From assembly GCA_035318745.1 (NCBI GenBank), contig DATHEA010000024.1, positions 117,129 to 181,128 on the forward strand: DNA of 64,000 bases, given 5' to 3'. Shown in pieces: positions 1-7,633 of this stretch (its first letter is position 1; each line of letters starts with the position of its first letter). The notes beneath the pieces are model-generated. The model was not told where the DNA came from. It saw only the letters and a list, made by a program, of their open reading frames with translations, and searched no databases. The DNA is from VRUE01 sp035318745 (GTDB lineage: Bacteria; Actinomycetota; Thermoleophilia; Solirubrobacterales; 70-9). The position numbers and the translations under genes are program-made.

Positions 1-966
1 ACGCTGGCCGACCCGGACGATCCGCAGCCGCTGCCGGTGATCGCGGTCGACGAACCCTCGCTCTCGATGGTGGTCGGGATCAATACCTCGCCGCTGGCCG
101 GGACCGAGGGCAAGAAGCTGACCGCGCGGCAGGTTCGCGACCGGCTCGACGCCGAGCTGGTCGGCAACGTCTCGATCCGGGTCACCGACACCGAGCGGCC
201 CGACGCCTGGGAGGTACAGGGCCGCGGCGAGCTGCAGCTGGTCGTGCTGCTGGAGATGATGCGTCGCGAGGGCTTCGAGCTGACCGCCGGCCAGCCGCGG
301 GTGATCGTCCGCGAAATCGACGGCAAGGTCCACGAGCCGGTCGAACGGCTGGCGATCGACGTGCCCGAGGGCCACGTCGGCGCGGTCACCCAGCTGCTCG
401 CCGGCCGCAAGGGCCGCCTCGACCACATGGTCAACCACTCGACCGGCTGGGTGCGGATGGACTACCTGGTCCCCGCCCGCGGCCTGATCGGCCTGCGCAC
501 CGAGTTCCTCACCGAGACCCGGGGCTCGGGGATCCTGCACCACGTCTTCGACCGCTGGGAGCCCTGGGCGGGCGAGCTGCGCACCCGCCCGACCGGCTCG
601 CTTGTGGCGGACCGGCGCGGCTCCAGCGCGAGCCACGCGCTGATGAACCTGCAGGACCGCGGCACCCTCTTCATCGGCCCTGGCGAGGAGGTCTACGAAG
701 GCATGGTCGTAGGCGAGAACGCCCGCTCCGACGACCTCGACGTCAACGCGATAAAGGAGAAGCACCAGACCAACGTGCGCGCCGCCAGCGCCGACATCCT
801 GGTCCGCCTCGAGCCGCCCAAACGGCTTTCGCTGGAAGCCGCCCTCGAGTTCCTGCGCGACGACGAGTGCGTCGAAGTGACGCCCGAATCGGTGCGCCTG
901 CGCAAGGTGGAGCTGGACAAGAACAAGCGCCAGAAGACGGCGCGCCAGATGGCCCGCGCCACTTAG
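1..966 (+). CDS. typA: TypA/BipA GTPase, C-terminal part (5' end outside window)
   Basis: The frame is open from base 1, so the gene starts before the window; 321 residues of the C-terminal half remain. They cover the EF-G domain V-like region and the TypA-specific C-terminal domain, including the family hallmark RGLIGLRTEFLTETRGSG followed by HHVFDRWEPW, and a basic tail rich in lysine. TypA is a ribosome-associated translational GTPase involved in stress responses and ribosome assembly. The GTPase domain itself is not in view. The gene ends about 50 bases before a short AT-rich promoter region. Confidence 0.95.
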   Translation, partial: TLADPDDPQPLPVIAVDEPSLSMVVGINTSPLAGTEGKKLTARQVRDRLDAELVGNVSIRVTDTERPDAWEVQGRGELQLVVLLEMMRREGFELTAGQPRVIVREIDGKVHEPVERLAIDVPEGHVGAVTQLLAGRKGRLDHMVNHSTGWVRMDYLVPARGLIGLRTEFLTETRGSGILHHVFDRWEPWAGELRTRPTGSLVADRRGSSASHALMNLQDRGTLFIGPGEEVYEGMVVGENARSDDLDVNAIKEKHQTNVRAASADILVRLEPPKRLSLEAALEFLRDDECVEVTPESVRLRKVELDKNKRQKTARQMARAT

Positions 967-988
967 CGGGAGCTGGGTAGTATTTATT

Positions 989-1006
989 GCGTTAAAACGC
1001 TATGAT
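989..1006 (+). promoter_or_regulatory. Promoter with inverted repeat for the DUF4143 ATPase
   Basis: A consensus-like -10 box, TATGAT (1001-1006), sits 12 nt before the ATG at 1019, giving a leader of only a few bases. Just upstream, GCGTT-AA-AACGC (989-1000) forms a 5-bp inverted repeat in the spacer, where a repressor could bind. The island is AT-rich compared with both flanking genes. No good -35 box is seen. Confidence 0.45.
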
Positions 1007-1018
1007 TAGCCGCGTTCA

Positions 1019-2278
1019 ATGGCTAAGAATAGTGATCTCATTTACCTCCCTCGCCTCGTCGATTCAGTCCTCGACGGCCTAATCGCGCAACTTCCAGCCC
1101 TGATGCTGGTCGGCCCGCGGGCGACTGGGAAGACGCGCACGGGGGAGCGGCGGGCCGCTAACGTGGTCAGGCTTGACCGCAAAACCGAAGCAGTCGCCTT
1201 TGAGGGCGACCCCGATGCCGCCTTGCGCGCCACGCCCGAGCCGGTTCTGCTCGACGAGTGGCAGATGGTGCCGGAGGTGCTCGGCGCAGTGCGCCGGGCT
1301 GTGGACTCCGAGCCGCGCCCCGGTCGCTTCCTGCTCACCGGCTCTGTTCGTGCCGCCCTGGAGAACGACATCTGGCCGGCCACCGGCCGCCTCGTGCGGC
1401 TGGCGATGTATCCGATGTCTCAACGGGAGATTTCCGGTCGGATTTCCGGTCCCACCTTTTTCGATCGGCTGGCCGATGGCGATGACCTGAGCACCCCGAA
1501 CGAGCCTCCGGATCTCCGTGGCTATGTGGAGCTTGCTCTGCGCAGCGGCTTTCCCGAACCGGCATTGAGGTTGACGGGACAGGCTCGCGAGGCCTGGCTT
1601 GAGAGTTACGTCAACGACCTTCTTACGCACGACGTCGAACAGCTCGAAGAGTCGCCGACGCGGCGGCGAGACTCGCGGCGCATGCGCCGCTATTTCGAGG
1701 CGTATGCACTCAACTCCGCGGGGGTCGCCGATCACAAGACGATCTACGACGCCGCACAGGTCAACAAGTTGACCGCCGCCGCCTATGAGGATCTGCTTGG
1801 CGGCCTGCTGATCGCCGAGCAGGTCCCCGCCTGGACTTCGAACCGGCTCAAGCGATTGGTTCGGCAGCCGAAGCGATATCTGGTCGACCCCGCCCTGATC
1901 GCGGCAGCACTGCGAATCGACGAGCTGGGCGTGATGCGCGATGGCAACCTGCTCGGGCGGGTTCTCGACACGTTCGTTGCCGCACAGCTTCGCCCCGAGC
2001 TTGCGGCATCTTCGACGCGTCCGCGGCTTCACCATCTGCGGACTGAGCAGGGAAGACATGAGGTCGACCTGATCGCCGAGCTCGCGGGCGAGCGTCTGAT
2101 CGGTATCGAGGTGAAGGCGGGTTCCGTCGTGACCGTAGATGACGCACGGCACCTGGCATGGTTGCGCGAGGAAATTGGCGAGCGGTTCGTCGTTGGCGTG
2201 GTCCTGCACACCGGAGCGCGGATCTACGAGGTAGCAGAGAGGATCGTCGCGGCCCCGATTGCGTCAATTTGGGCGTAG
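1019..2278 (+). CDS. AAA-family ATPase with DUF4143 domain
   Basis: A 419-residue protein of the AAA_14/DUF4143 type. A Walker A motif GPRATGKT lies near residues 32-39 and a Walker B-like PVLLDEWQ near residue 80, followed by the sensor-like FLLTGS. The C-terminal part holds the DUF4143 region, with DLIAELAGERLIGIEVKAG resembling a restriction-endonuclease-like fold core (E-V-K). Family members are ATPases of poorly known role, often mobile or scattered in genomes. The gene stands alone behind an AT-rich promoter, and its lower codon bias fits later acquisition. Function is not established. Confidence 0.88.
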   Translation: MAKNSDLIYLPRLVDSVLDGLIAQLPALMLVGPRATGKTRTGERRAANVVRLDRKTEAVAFEGDPDAALRATPEPVLLDEWQMVPEVLGAVRRAVDSEPRPGRFLLTGSVRAALENDIWPATGRLVRLAMYPMSQREISGRISGPTFFDRLADGDDLSTPNEPPDLRGYVELALRSGFPEPALRLTGQAREAWLESYVNDLLTHDVEQLEESPTRRRDSRRMRRYFEAYALNSAGVADHKTIYDAAQVNKLTAAAYEDLLGGLLIAEQVPAWTSNRLKRLVRQPKRYLVDPALIAAALRIDELGVMRDGNLLGRVLDTFVAAQLRPELAASSTRPRLHHLRTEQGRHEVDLIAELAGERLIGIEVKAGSVVTVDDARHLAWLREEIGERFVVGVVLHTGARIYEVAERIVAAPIASIWA

Positions 2279-2297
2279 GCCTCTCACCTGAAGCTGA

Positions 2298-2331
2298 AGA
2301 AAAAGCCGCCGCCCCCGCAGGAACGGCGGCT
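2298..2331 (-). terminator. Intrinsic terminator of the acyl-CoA dehydrogenase gene
   Basis: Read on the minus strand, an 8-bp stem AGCCGCCG / CGGCGGCT (2324-2331 with 2304-2311) closes a 12-nt loop and runs into a T tract (TTTTTC). It lies just past the stop of the minus-strand gene at 2357, as expected for Rho-independent termination. Confidence 0.75.
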
Positions 2332-2356
2332 CGCATCAGGGCCCCTGCCCCGAGTC

Positions 2357-3589
2357 TCAGACAGTCGCGGCGGCCTGCTCGGACTGGCTTTCCTCGGCTG
2401 CTTTCGCCTTGGCGGCTTCGGCCTCCGGGGTGGGCTCGTTGACGTTGCGCGGCAGCAGCACTTCTTTGGCGATGACCAGGCGCTGAATCTGGCTGGTCCC
2501 CTCGTAGAGCTGCATGATCTTCGCGTCGCGCATCAGTTTCTCGACCGGGTACTCCTTGATGAAGCCGTAGCCGCCGTAGACCTGCACGGCGTCGACGGTG
2601 ATCTCCATCGCCGAGTCGGCGGCGAAGCGCTTGGCCATCGAGGAGACGCGGCTGTTGCGCTGCCCTTGGTCGAGCATCACTGCCGAGCTCCAGACCAGCA
2701 GGCGACCGGCCTCGACCTTGGTGGCCATGTCGGCGATCATGAACTGGATCGCCTGGTGCATCGCGATCGGCACCCCGAACTGAACCCGTTCTTTGGAGTA
2801 CTCGGTGGCGAACTCGAGAGCCGCGCGGCCGATGCCGACGGCCATAGCCGAGACGCCCGGGCGGGTGCGGTCGAGGGTCATCATCGCCAGTTTGAACCCC
2901 TTGTTCTCCTCGCCGATGAGATTTTCTGCGGGGATCTCGACGTCGCTGAAGGAGATGGTCGCGGTGTTGGAAGCCCGCTGGCCCATCTTGTCCTCCTTCT
3001 TGTCGACGGTGACCCCGGGGAGGTCGGCGTCGACGACGAAGGCGCTGATTCCGCGGTGGCCGGCCTCGGGGTCGGTCTTCGCGTAGACGGTGAAGTAGTC
3101 GGCGTAGGTGCCGTTGGTGATGAAGCACTTGGAGCCGTTGATGACGTACTTGTCGCCCTGCTTGACGGCGCGGGTCTTCATCCCGGAGACGTCGGAGCCG
3201 GCGTCGGGCTCGGTCAGGCAGAAGGAGGCCAGTTTCTTGTCTTCGGTCAGCATCCCGAGGTACTTCTTCTTGGTCTCCTCGGAGCCGCCGAGGGCGATCG
3301 GTGCCGAGGCGAGGCCGTTGGCCATCAACGAGGTGCCGATGCCCGAGCAGCCCCAGCCCATCTCCTCCTCGATCAGGCAGCCGGAGAGGTAGTCGAGGCC
3401 CGGTCCGCCGTAGGCCTCGGGGATGTGGGTGTTCATCAACCCGACCTCCCAGGCCTTGTCGATGATCTCCTGGGGCCAGGTGCCGTCCTTGTCGTACTCC
3501 CAGGCGACCTTGCGGATCTCTTTCTCCGCGAAGTTGTGCGCCAGCTCGCGCAGGTCTTTCTGCTCGTCGGTCAGGGTGAAGTCAACCAC
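2357..3589 (-). CDS. Acyl-CoA dehydrogenase
   Basis: At 410 residues it has the usual length for the family. The N-terminal helical domain (FTLTDEQKDLRELAHNFAE), the middle beta domain with the signature CLTEPDAGSDVSG near residue 135, and the C-terminal helical domain with VYGGYGFIKEYPVEKLMRD all match FAD-dependent acyl-CoA dehydrogenases that oxidise acyl-CoA to enoyl-CoA. The tail is Ala/Glu-rich and extends beyond the usual end. Start is GTG at 3589 with AAAGGAG 9 nt upstream. The promoter carries a palindrome typical of a TetR-family operator, so induction by an acyl-CoA or related ligand is plausible. Substrate chain length cannot be told. Confidence 0.93.
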   Translation of the reverse strand: MVDFTLTDEQKDLRELAHNFAEKEIRKVAWEYDKDGTWPQEIIDKAWEVGLMNTHIPEAYGGPGLDYLSGCLIEEEMGWGCSGIGTSLMANGLASAPIALGGSEETKKKYLGMLTEDKKLASFCLTEPDAGSDVSGMKTRAVKQGDKYVINGSKCFITNGTYADYFTVYAKTDPEAGHRGISAFVVDADLPGVTVDKKEDKMGQRASNTATISFSDVEIPAENLIGEENKGFKLAMMTLDRTRPGVSAMAVGIGRAALEFATEYSKERVQFGVPIAMHQAIQFMIADMATKVEAGRLLVWSSAVMLDQGQRNSRVSSMAKRFAADSAMEITVDAVQVYGGYGFIKEYPVEKLMRDAKIMQLYEGTSQIQRLVIAKEVLLPRNVNEPTPEAEAAKAKAAEESQSEQAAATV

Positions 3590-3623
3590 TGCAGCGTGCT
3601 CCTTTATCTCGGTGGGAGAGGGC

Positions 3624-3652
3624 CGATTGACTGGTCAGTCAACCAGCGTCAA
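3624..3652 (-). promoter_or_regulatory. Promoter with TetR-like operator upstream of acyl-CoA dehydrogenase
   Basis: On the minus strand a -35 TTGACG (3652-3647) and a weak -10 CAATCG (3629-3624) are 17 nt apart. The palindrome TTGACTG-GT-CAGTCAA (3627-3642; perfect 7-bp arms, 2-nt centre) fills the spacer and overlaps the -10, a classic position for repression. A related palindrome lies at 46448-46465. Confidence 0.65.
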
Positions 3653-3701
3653 AGAGTAGCGGATGGCCCGCCAACCAGGGAAGCCCTACCCTGGATTGGC
3701 T

Positions 3702-4163
3702 ATGCTTCCTCTAGGGAGTCTGATCGACATCCAGGCAGGCTTTGTGCTCACGCTGATCACGCTCATCGCGCTGCCCGTTGCCTTGATTGCCTTTGCTCGC
3801 ACGGGGCCCCTTTGGCAGAGCATCGGCAAAGGGCCGTTTGCGATCGAGCAGGAGATGCCGCCGCCGAGCCGCCTCTCCCAACCCGAACCCCCGGTCGACC
3901 GCAAGCTGCAGGAGACAGAGGCGCGACAGATGCTGGAGGCGAAGTCCTACCGGCGCCGGCAGCGCGGCGAAGCGCCGCTCGACATCGAGGCCGAGGTGTC
4001 GCGGCTGCTCGAATCCCCCGGTGCGGCCGGGCCGGCGATCGACGAGAAGCTGCGCGCCGAGGTGCGCCAGCTGGTCGTCGCCCGCAACGAACGGCGTATG
4101 CGCCGGGGTGAGGAGCCGCTCGACGTCGAGGCCGAGATGGAACGCCAGCTCGCGGATTTGTAG
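3702..4163 (+). CDS. Hypothetical membrane-anchored protein with a duplicated helical motif
   Basis: A 153-residue protein with one N-terminal membrane segment (about residues 8-29) followed by a charged cytoplasmic region. That region has two copies of a ~33-residue helical motif: EARQMLEAKSYRRRQRGEAP followed by LDIEAEV, and later RQLVVARNERRMRRGEEP followed by LDVEAEM. The ATG at 3702 is preferred because a TACCCT box lies 9 nt upstream; an ATG at 3663 would add 13 residues. It is divergent from the acyl-CoA dehydrogenase gene, and a small acidic protein follows 13 nt downstream. No known function is recognised. Confidence 0.7.
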   Translation: MLPLGSLIDIQAGFVLTLITLIALPVALIAFARTGPLWQSIGKGPFAIEQEMPPPSRLSQPEPPVDRKLQETEARQMLEAKSYRRRQRGEAPLDIEAEVSRLLESPGAAGPAIDEKLRAEVRQLVVARNERRMRRGEEPLDVEAEMERQLADL

Positions 4164-4176
4164 GATCGGGGGAGCG

Positions 4177-4512
4177 ATGGCCGCCGACCGCGACAACCTC
4201 TACGAGGTCGAGGAGCTGCTCAACCAGCCCGGGACCTATTTCAACCCGCAGACCGAGGTGCTGGTCGTGGTCGACGACTCGACCTCGCTCGACCAGGAGG
4301 TCTTCAATCTCGAGGACTACGAGGGCGCCGACTGGGTCCGGATCTCCGACGAGGTTCCGGTCGACGAGGATCGCCGCGACCGGGCGCTGGAGCACTTCCA
4401 GACCCATTACCACCCGGGTTCGACCGGATCGGTCTCCGAGACCGCGCTCGAACAGGGTGACGAGGAGCTCGACGAGGACGAGGACGGCCAGGACCCCGGC
4501 CGCGAGGACTGA
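4177..4512 (+). CDS. Small acidic hypothetical protein
   Basis: A 111-residue, strongly acidic protein that starts MAADRDNLYEVEELLNQPGT and ends in a Glu/Asp-rich tail (DEELDEDEDGQD). GGGGGAG at 4168-4174 is a good ribosome binding site for the ATG at 4177. The conserved-looking part, PGTYFNPQTEVLVVVDDS, has the pattern of a small beta-alpha protein, but no family is recognised. It sits between a membrane-anchored hypothetical gene and bcp, probably in one operon. Confidence 0.72.
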   Translation: MAADRDNLYEVEELLNQPGTYFNPQTEVLVVVDDSTSLDQEVFNLEDYEGADWVRISDEVPVDEDRRDRALEHFQTHYHPGSTGSVSETALEQGDEELDEDEDGQDPGRED

Positions 4513-4520
4513 GCCCGCCG

Positions 4521-4991
4521 ATGCTCGAAGCCGGCGAGGCCGCCCCCGACTTCACCCTGCCCGATCAAGACGGCGAGGAGCTGACCCTCTCCAGCCTGCG
4601 CGGCGAGACAGTCGTGCTCTACTTCTATCCCCGTGCCGACACGCCCGGCTGCACGACCCAGGCCTGCGGCGTGCGCGATCGCGGCGGCGACTACGAGGCC
4701 GCCGGCGCCCGGGTGGTCGGCGTCTCTCCCGACGAGGTCGCCGCCGTAAAGAAGTTCGCCGAAAAGTTCGACCTCGACTTCACCCTGCTGGCCGACGCCG
4801 ACCACGCCGTCGCCGAGCGCTATGGCGCCTGGGTCGAGAAGTCGATGTACGGCAAGAAGTACATGGGCGTGCAGCGGGCGACTTTCCTGATCGACCCCGA
4901 CGGCAAGATCGCCAAGGTCTTTCCCAAGGTCTCGCCGAAGACGCACGACGACATCGTGCTCGGAGCCTTGAAGGAGCTCGCCTCGGCCTGA
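4521..4991 (+). CDS. bcp: Thioredoxin-dependent thiol peroxidase (BCP/PrxQ peroxiredoxin)
   Basis: 156 residues, the normal BCP length. The peroxidatic cysteine is C44 in PRADTPGCTTQACGVRD and the resolving cysteine is C49, five residues on, as in E. coli BCP. The thioredoxin-fold elements (APDFTLPDQDG, VGVSPDEV, ATFLIDPDGKI) are intact. It reduces peroxides using thioredoxin in the cytoplasm. The gene starts 8 nt after the acidic small ORF and is probably co-transcribed with it. Confidence 0.95.
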   Translation: MLEAGEAAPDFTLPDQDGEELTLSSLRGETVVLYFYPRADTPGCTTQACGVRDRGGDYEAAGARVVGVSPDEVAAVKKFAEKFDLDFTLLADADHAVAERYGAWVEKSMYGKKYMGVQRATFLIDPDGKIAKVFPKVSPKTHDDIVLGALKELASA

Positions 4992-5029
4992 ATCAGTCTA
5001 GGTTCCTTGTGCAAACTCGCCGCGTCCCC

Positions 5030-5035
5030 TAAGCT
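5030..5035 (+). promoter_or_regulatory. -10 box TAAGCT, leaderless start of the GNAT gene
   Basis: TAAGCT fits the TANNNT pattern and ends 8 nt before the GTG at 5044. This favours that start over the in-frame TTG at 5035, which overlaps the box itself. Confidence 0.4.
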
Positions 5036-5043
5036 TGGACCCG

Positions 5044-5922
5044 GTGGCTTGGGAGGACGAATTCCTGCGGAACCTCAGCAGGATTGCGCGAGGGCACCTC
5101 GGCGACCCGACCCTCTTCGACGTGCTCGAGCGGCGCCTCTGGCTCGACCTCTGGCGTACGCCCGTGCTGGACGCGGTAGAGGAGGAGCGAATCGAGGTGC
5201 GCTGGTACGGCCCGATCCAGGTCACCGTGGTCGCCAACTTGCCGGAGACGCCGATGCTCAACCTGCTGCTCGGCGCCGCCGAGCCGGGCGCCGTCGAGGA
5301 AGGGCACCTGGCGGCGGCGCTCGAGTGGGTCGAGTCGCTCGGCATCGACTGCCGCATCCCGATCACTGCGGGGCGCCCGGAGGCCGGCGCGGCCGAGGAC
5401 CTGCTCAACCAGCGGGGGTACCAGCGCGGCGAGTGCCTGGTGAGGTACGTCCGCGACACCGCGGCGCCCGACTTTCCCAAGCCGGCCGGGATCGAAATCG
5501 ACGAGGTCGACGACTACCTGGAAGGCTTCGGCGAGTACATAAGCGACGGATTCGACCTGGACCCGATCGCGTGCTGTCTCTTCGATGGCCTGCCCAGGCG
5601 CCATCTGTGGCGCTGCTACGTCGCGCTTGACGAGAACGAAGTCGGCGTCGGCAGCGCCGTGATGATGCTCGACGACGACATCGCCCAGCTGGGCTTCGCC
5701 GCCACGGAAGGGCCCGCGCGTGGCAAGGGCAGCCACCTGGCGCTGCTGCGCCGGCGCATCCGCGACGCTGCCGCCGCCGGCTGCCACGCACTGTTCGCCG
5801 AAACCGAAGAGTCGCTCGACGATCTCGGCCGTCCCTCGCAGGCCGCCCGCAACCTCGTCCGCGCCGGTTTCAAGCGAGCGATGATCCGGCCCGTCTGGCG
5901 ACCGGTCGAGCCGATCGACTAG
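5044..5922 (+). CDS. GNAT-family N-acetyltransferase-like protein
   Basis: A 292-residue protein. The C-terminal ~130 residues look like a GNAT fold: a strand pair (RCYVALDENEVGVGSAVMML), then LGFAATEGPARGKGSHLALL in the position of the acetyl-CoA binding loop (R/Q-x-x-G-x-G/A), then a helix and ARNLVRAGFKRAM. The N-terminal half is also GNAT-like but degenerate, so it may be a two-domain acetyltransferase. The substrate is unknown. Its stop codon touches the pilT remnant on the other strand. Confidence 0.75.
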   Translation: MAWEDEFLRNLSRIARGHLGDPTLFDVLERRLWLDLWRTPVLDAVEEERIEVRWYGPIQVTVVANLPETPMLNLLLGAAEPGAVEEGHLAAALEWVESLGIDCRIPITAGRPEAGAAEDLLNQRGYQRGECLVRYVRDTAAPDFPKPAGIEIDEVDDYLEGFGEYISDGFDLDPIACCLFDGLPRRHLWRCYVALDENEVGVGSAVMMLDDDIAQLGFAATEGPARGKGSHLALLRRRIRDAAAAGCHALFAETEESLDDLGRPSQAARNLVRAGFKRAMIRPVWRPVEPID

Positions 5923-5970
5923 GCACTCTCGAAGGTGCGCATGCCGTAGTACTCGCCCTCCGCGAGGAAG
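5919..5970 (-). pseudogene. Remnant of a pilT C-terminal region
   Basis: On the minus strand these bases read in frame as LAEGEYYGMRTFESA then a stop. This is nearly identical to IAEGEYYGMRTFDQ in the intact PilT 700 bp away. The DNA identity is a 32-bp perfect match (5929-5960 with 6629-6660). The remainder of this pilT copy is absent. Confidence 0.7.
5929..5960. repeat. 32-bp direct repeat, copy 1
   Basis: Perfect match to 6629-6660, offset exactly 700 bp. The sequence codes (minus strand) for the conserved PilT segment EGEYYGMRTF. The lipoprotein-like gene, an AT-rich segment and the pilT 3' end lie between the copies. Confidence 0.9.
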
Positions 5971-5971
5971 C

Positions 5972-6397
5972 TCAGTAGCAGGCCTTTGTGTAGCTTTTCA
6001 CCAGCAGGCTGCTGAGCGATTCCGGCTCGATGACGGCCTGCAATTTGCCGACCGCCCGTCTGACCGATGCCATGGACGCGGCTTCAGCCTCCGGTCTCGC
6101 CGCCGCCACGACCCGCTTGGAGAAATACTCGGGGTCGCTGAGCTCTCTGCTCTCGGAGTCCGTCCGCACGCTGTTGACGACGACGCAAAACGCGTCGAGC
6201 GCGGCTCTCTGGGAGGCCGGAAAACCCGACTGGACATAGCCATATGCGTCGTAGGTGACGTTTGACCTGGCGGCATTGCGAAATCCGAGCAGGACTTCGA
6301 CGTAGGGGCTGTCAGCCTTTGGCCTCTTGGCTTCGGCCACGCGGGGCGCTTGCTCCTGACTTCCGCAGCCGCCGGCCGGCAGGGCGATGGAGGCCAC
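5972..6397 (-). CDS. Small hypothetical lipoprotein-like protein
   Basis: About 141 residues from the first canonical start (GTG, 6397). The frame remains open upstream to 6445 and encodes FRSALATVAVASIALPAGGC, a convincing signal peptide with a lipobox-like cysteine. The real start is therefore probably upstream, yet no ATG, GTG or TTG exists there (only ATT at 6445 or CTG at 6412). The mature part is helical and ends SLLVKSYTKACY; no family is recognised. It lies between two copies of a pilT-derived repeat, next to an AT-rich patch, suggesting that its 5' end was altered by insertion or rearrangement. Confidence 0.6.
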   Translation of the reverse strand: MASIALPAGGCGSQEQAPRVAEAKRPKADSPYVEVLLGFRNAARSNVTYDAYGYVQSGFPASQRAALDAFCVVVNSVRTDSESRELSDPEYFSKRVVAAARPEAEAASMASVRRAVGKLQAVIEPESLSSLLVKSYTKACY

Positions 6398-6450
6398 GGC
6401 TACCGTCGCCAGCGCTGAGCGAAATTGGCAATTTAATAGGTGAATTTAAA

Positions 6451-6471
6451 TAGTCTAATTAATAAAGACTA
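6451..6471 (-). terminator. AT-rich hairpin at the pilT stop codon
   Basis: TAGTCT / AGACTA arms (6451-6456 and 6466-6471) close a 9-nt AT loop, and the right arm includes the pilT stop. A TTTAAATT run follows on the minus strand. The stem is weak, so termination is only possible. The surrounding 6421-6475 is the most AT-rich patch of this area. Confidence 0.35.
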
Positions 6472-7590
6472 TGGGTCGCTGCTCGACGAGCTCTCGAGCT
6501 GCTCTATGCCGCTGGCGCGCTGGCCGCCGGCCGCCAGCATCAGTTTGAAGTCGTGGGGGCTGGAGGCGTAATCGAGCGCAACTTGCTCGGCGATCTTGCC
6601 CTCCATCACGTAGCGCAGCAACGACTGGTCGAAGGTGCGCATGCCGTAGTACTCGCCCTCGGCGATCACCTCGGTGATCTTGCCGGTTTCGTCGGGGTTG
6701 AGGATCAGGTCCTGGACACGGCCGGTGACGACGAGGACCTCGGAGGCAGGAACGCGACCCTCCCCGGTGATGTCGGGGACGAGGCGCTGCGCGATCGCCC
6801 CTTTCAGGGTCGAGGAGAGCATCACCCGGGCCTGATGTTGGAGGTGGGGCGGGAAGAAATCGATGATCCGGTTGATCGTCTCGGTTGCGTCCAGGGTGTG
6901 GACGGTGGAGAGGACGAGGTGGCCGGTCTCGGCCGCGGAGAGCGCCGTGCGCACGGTCTCCTCGTCGCGCATCTCGCCGATCAGGATCACGTCGGGGTCT
7001 TGGCGCAGGACGCGGCGCATCGCCCGGGCGAAGCTCTCGGTGTCGGAGCCGACCTCGCGCTGGTTGACGATCGAGCCTTTGTCTTCGTGCAGGTACTCGA
7101 TCGGGTCCTCGAGCGTGACGATGTGGTGCGCCCGAGTGCGGTTGATGTGGTCGATCATCGCCGCCAGCGTCGTCGACTTGCCCGAGCCCGTGGTGCCGGT
7201 GACGAGAATGATCCCGCGCTGCTCCTCGGCCAGGCTGGTGACGACCTCGGGCAGGCCGAGGTCCTCCACCGAGCGAATTTCGAAAGGGATCGCGCGGCAG
7301 ACGATCGAGGTCGAGCCGCGCTGCTTGAAGACGTTGACCCGGAAGCGCGATAGGCCTGGGACCGCGTAGGAGAAGTCGGCCTCACCGCATTCCTCGAACT
7401 CGGTCAGCGAGCGCGCCTCGGCGATGTCATGGAAGGCCTTCTCGGTGTCCTCGCCGCTGAGCGACTCATGGCCCTCCAAGGCCGTCAGCTCACCGTGCAG
7501 ACGGATAGTCGGCGGTGCAGCCACCTTCACGTGGAGGTCTGAGCCACCCCGCTCGACGAGCGTGCGCAGCGCTGAGTCGATCTCGAACAT
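6469..7590 (-). CDS. pilT: PilT-like twitching/retraction ATPase
   Basis: A 373-residue hexameric secretion ATPase. The N-terminal PAS-like domain (GSDLHVKVAAPPTIRLHGEL) is followed by Walker A GTTGSGKST (residues 132-140), the Asp box (HIVTLEDPIEYLH), the Walker B region (DVILIGEMRDEET) and the His box (TGHLVLSTVHTLDA). PilT retracts type IV pili by powering pilin disassembly at the inner membrane. The C-terminal region keeps GEYYGMRTFDQSLLRYV. No other pilus genes are in the window. A partial second copy of the 3' region lies 700 bp downstream. Confidence 0.93.
   Translation of the reverse strand: MFEIDSALRTLVERGGSDLHVKVAAPPTIRLHGELTALEGHESLSGEDTEKAFHDIAEARSLTEFEECGEADFSYAVPGLSRFRVNVFKQRGSTSIVCRAIPFEIRSVEDLGLPEVVTSLAEEQRGIILVTGTTGSGKSTTLAAMIDHINRTRAHHIVTLEDPIEYLHEDKGSIVNQREVGSDTESFARAMRRVLRQDPDVILIGEMRDEETVRTALSAAETGHLVLSTVHTLDATETINRIIDFFPPHLQHQARVMLSSTLKGAIAQRLVPDITGEGRVPASEVLVVTGRVQDLILNPDETGKITEVIAEGEYYGMRTFDQSLLRYVMEGKIAEQVALDYASSPHDFKLMLAAGGQRASGIEQLESSSSSDP
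6629..6660. repeat. 32-bp direct repeat, copy 2 (inside pilT)
   Basis: Second copy of the perfect 32-bp repeat at 5929-5960, here within the intact pilT coding sequence. Confidence 0.9.
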
Positions 7591-7591
7591 C

Positions 7592-7609
7592 CCGGCCTTT
7601 ATCGGCCGG
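7592..7609. promoter_or_regulatory. Hairpin just upstream of the pilT start
   Basis: CCGGCC-TTTATC-GGCCGG forms a 6-bp GC stem with a 6-nt loop ending 2 bases before the pilT ATG. On the pilT mRNA it would include the AAAGG ribosome binding site in loop and stem, so it may limit translation or act as a weak terminator of the upstream methyltransferase transcript. Confidence 0.4.
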
Positions 7610-7633
7610 AATGCCCGCCTTCATTAGGTCGGT

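Noticed and set aside
1079..2209. A 376-codon minus-strand frame opposite the DUF4143 gene
   Set aside because: Mirror frame without recognisable motifs or ribosome binding site.
2666..4111. A 481-codon open frame on the plus strand opposite the acyl-CoA dehydrogenase
   Set aside because: It is antisense to a clear enzyme gene and its protein has the Gly/Asp/Val-rich composition of a GC-rich shadow frame.
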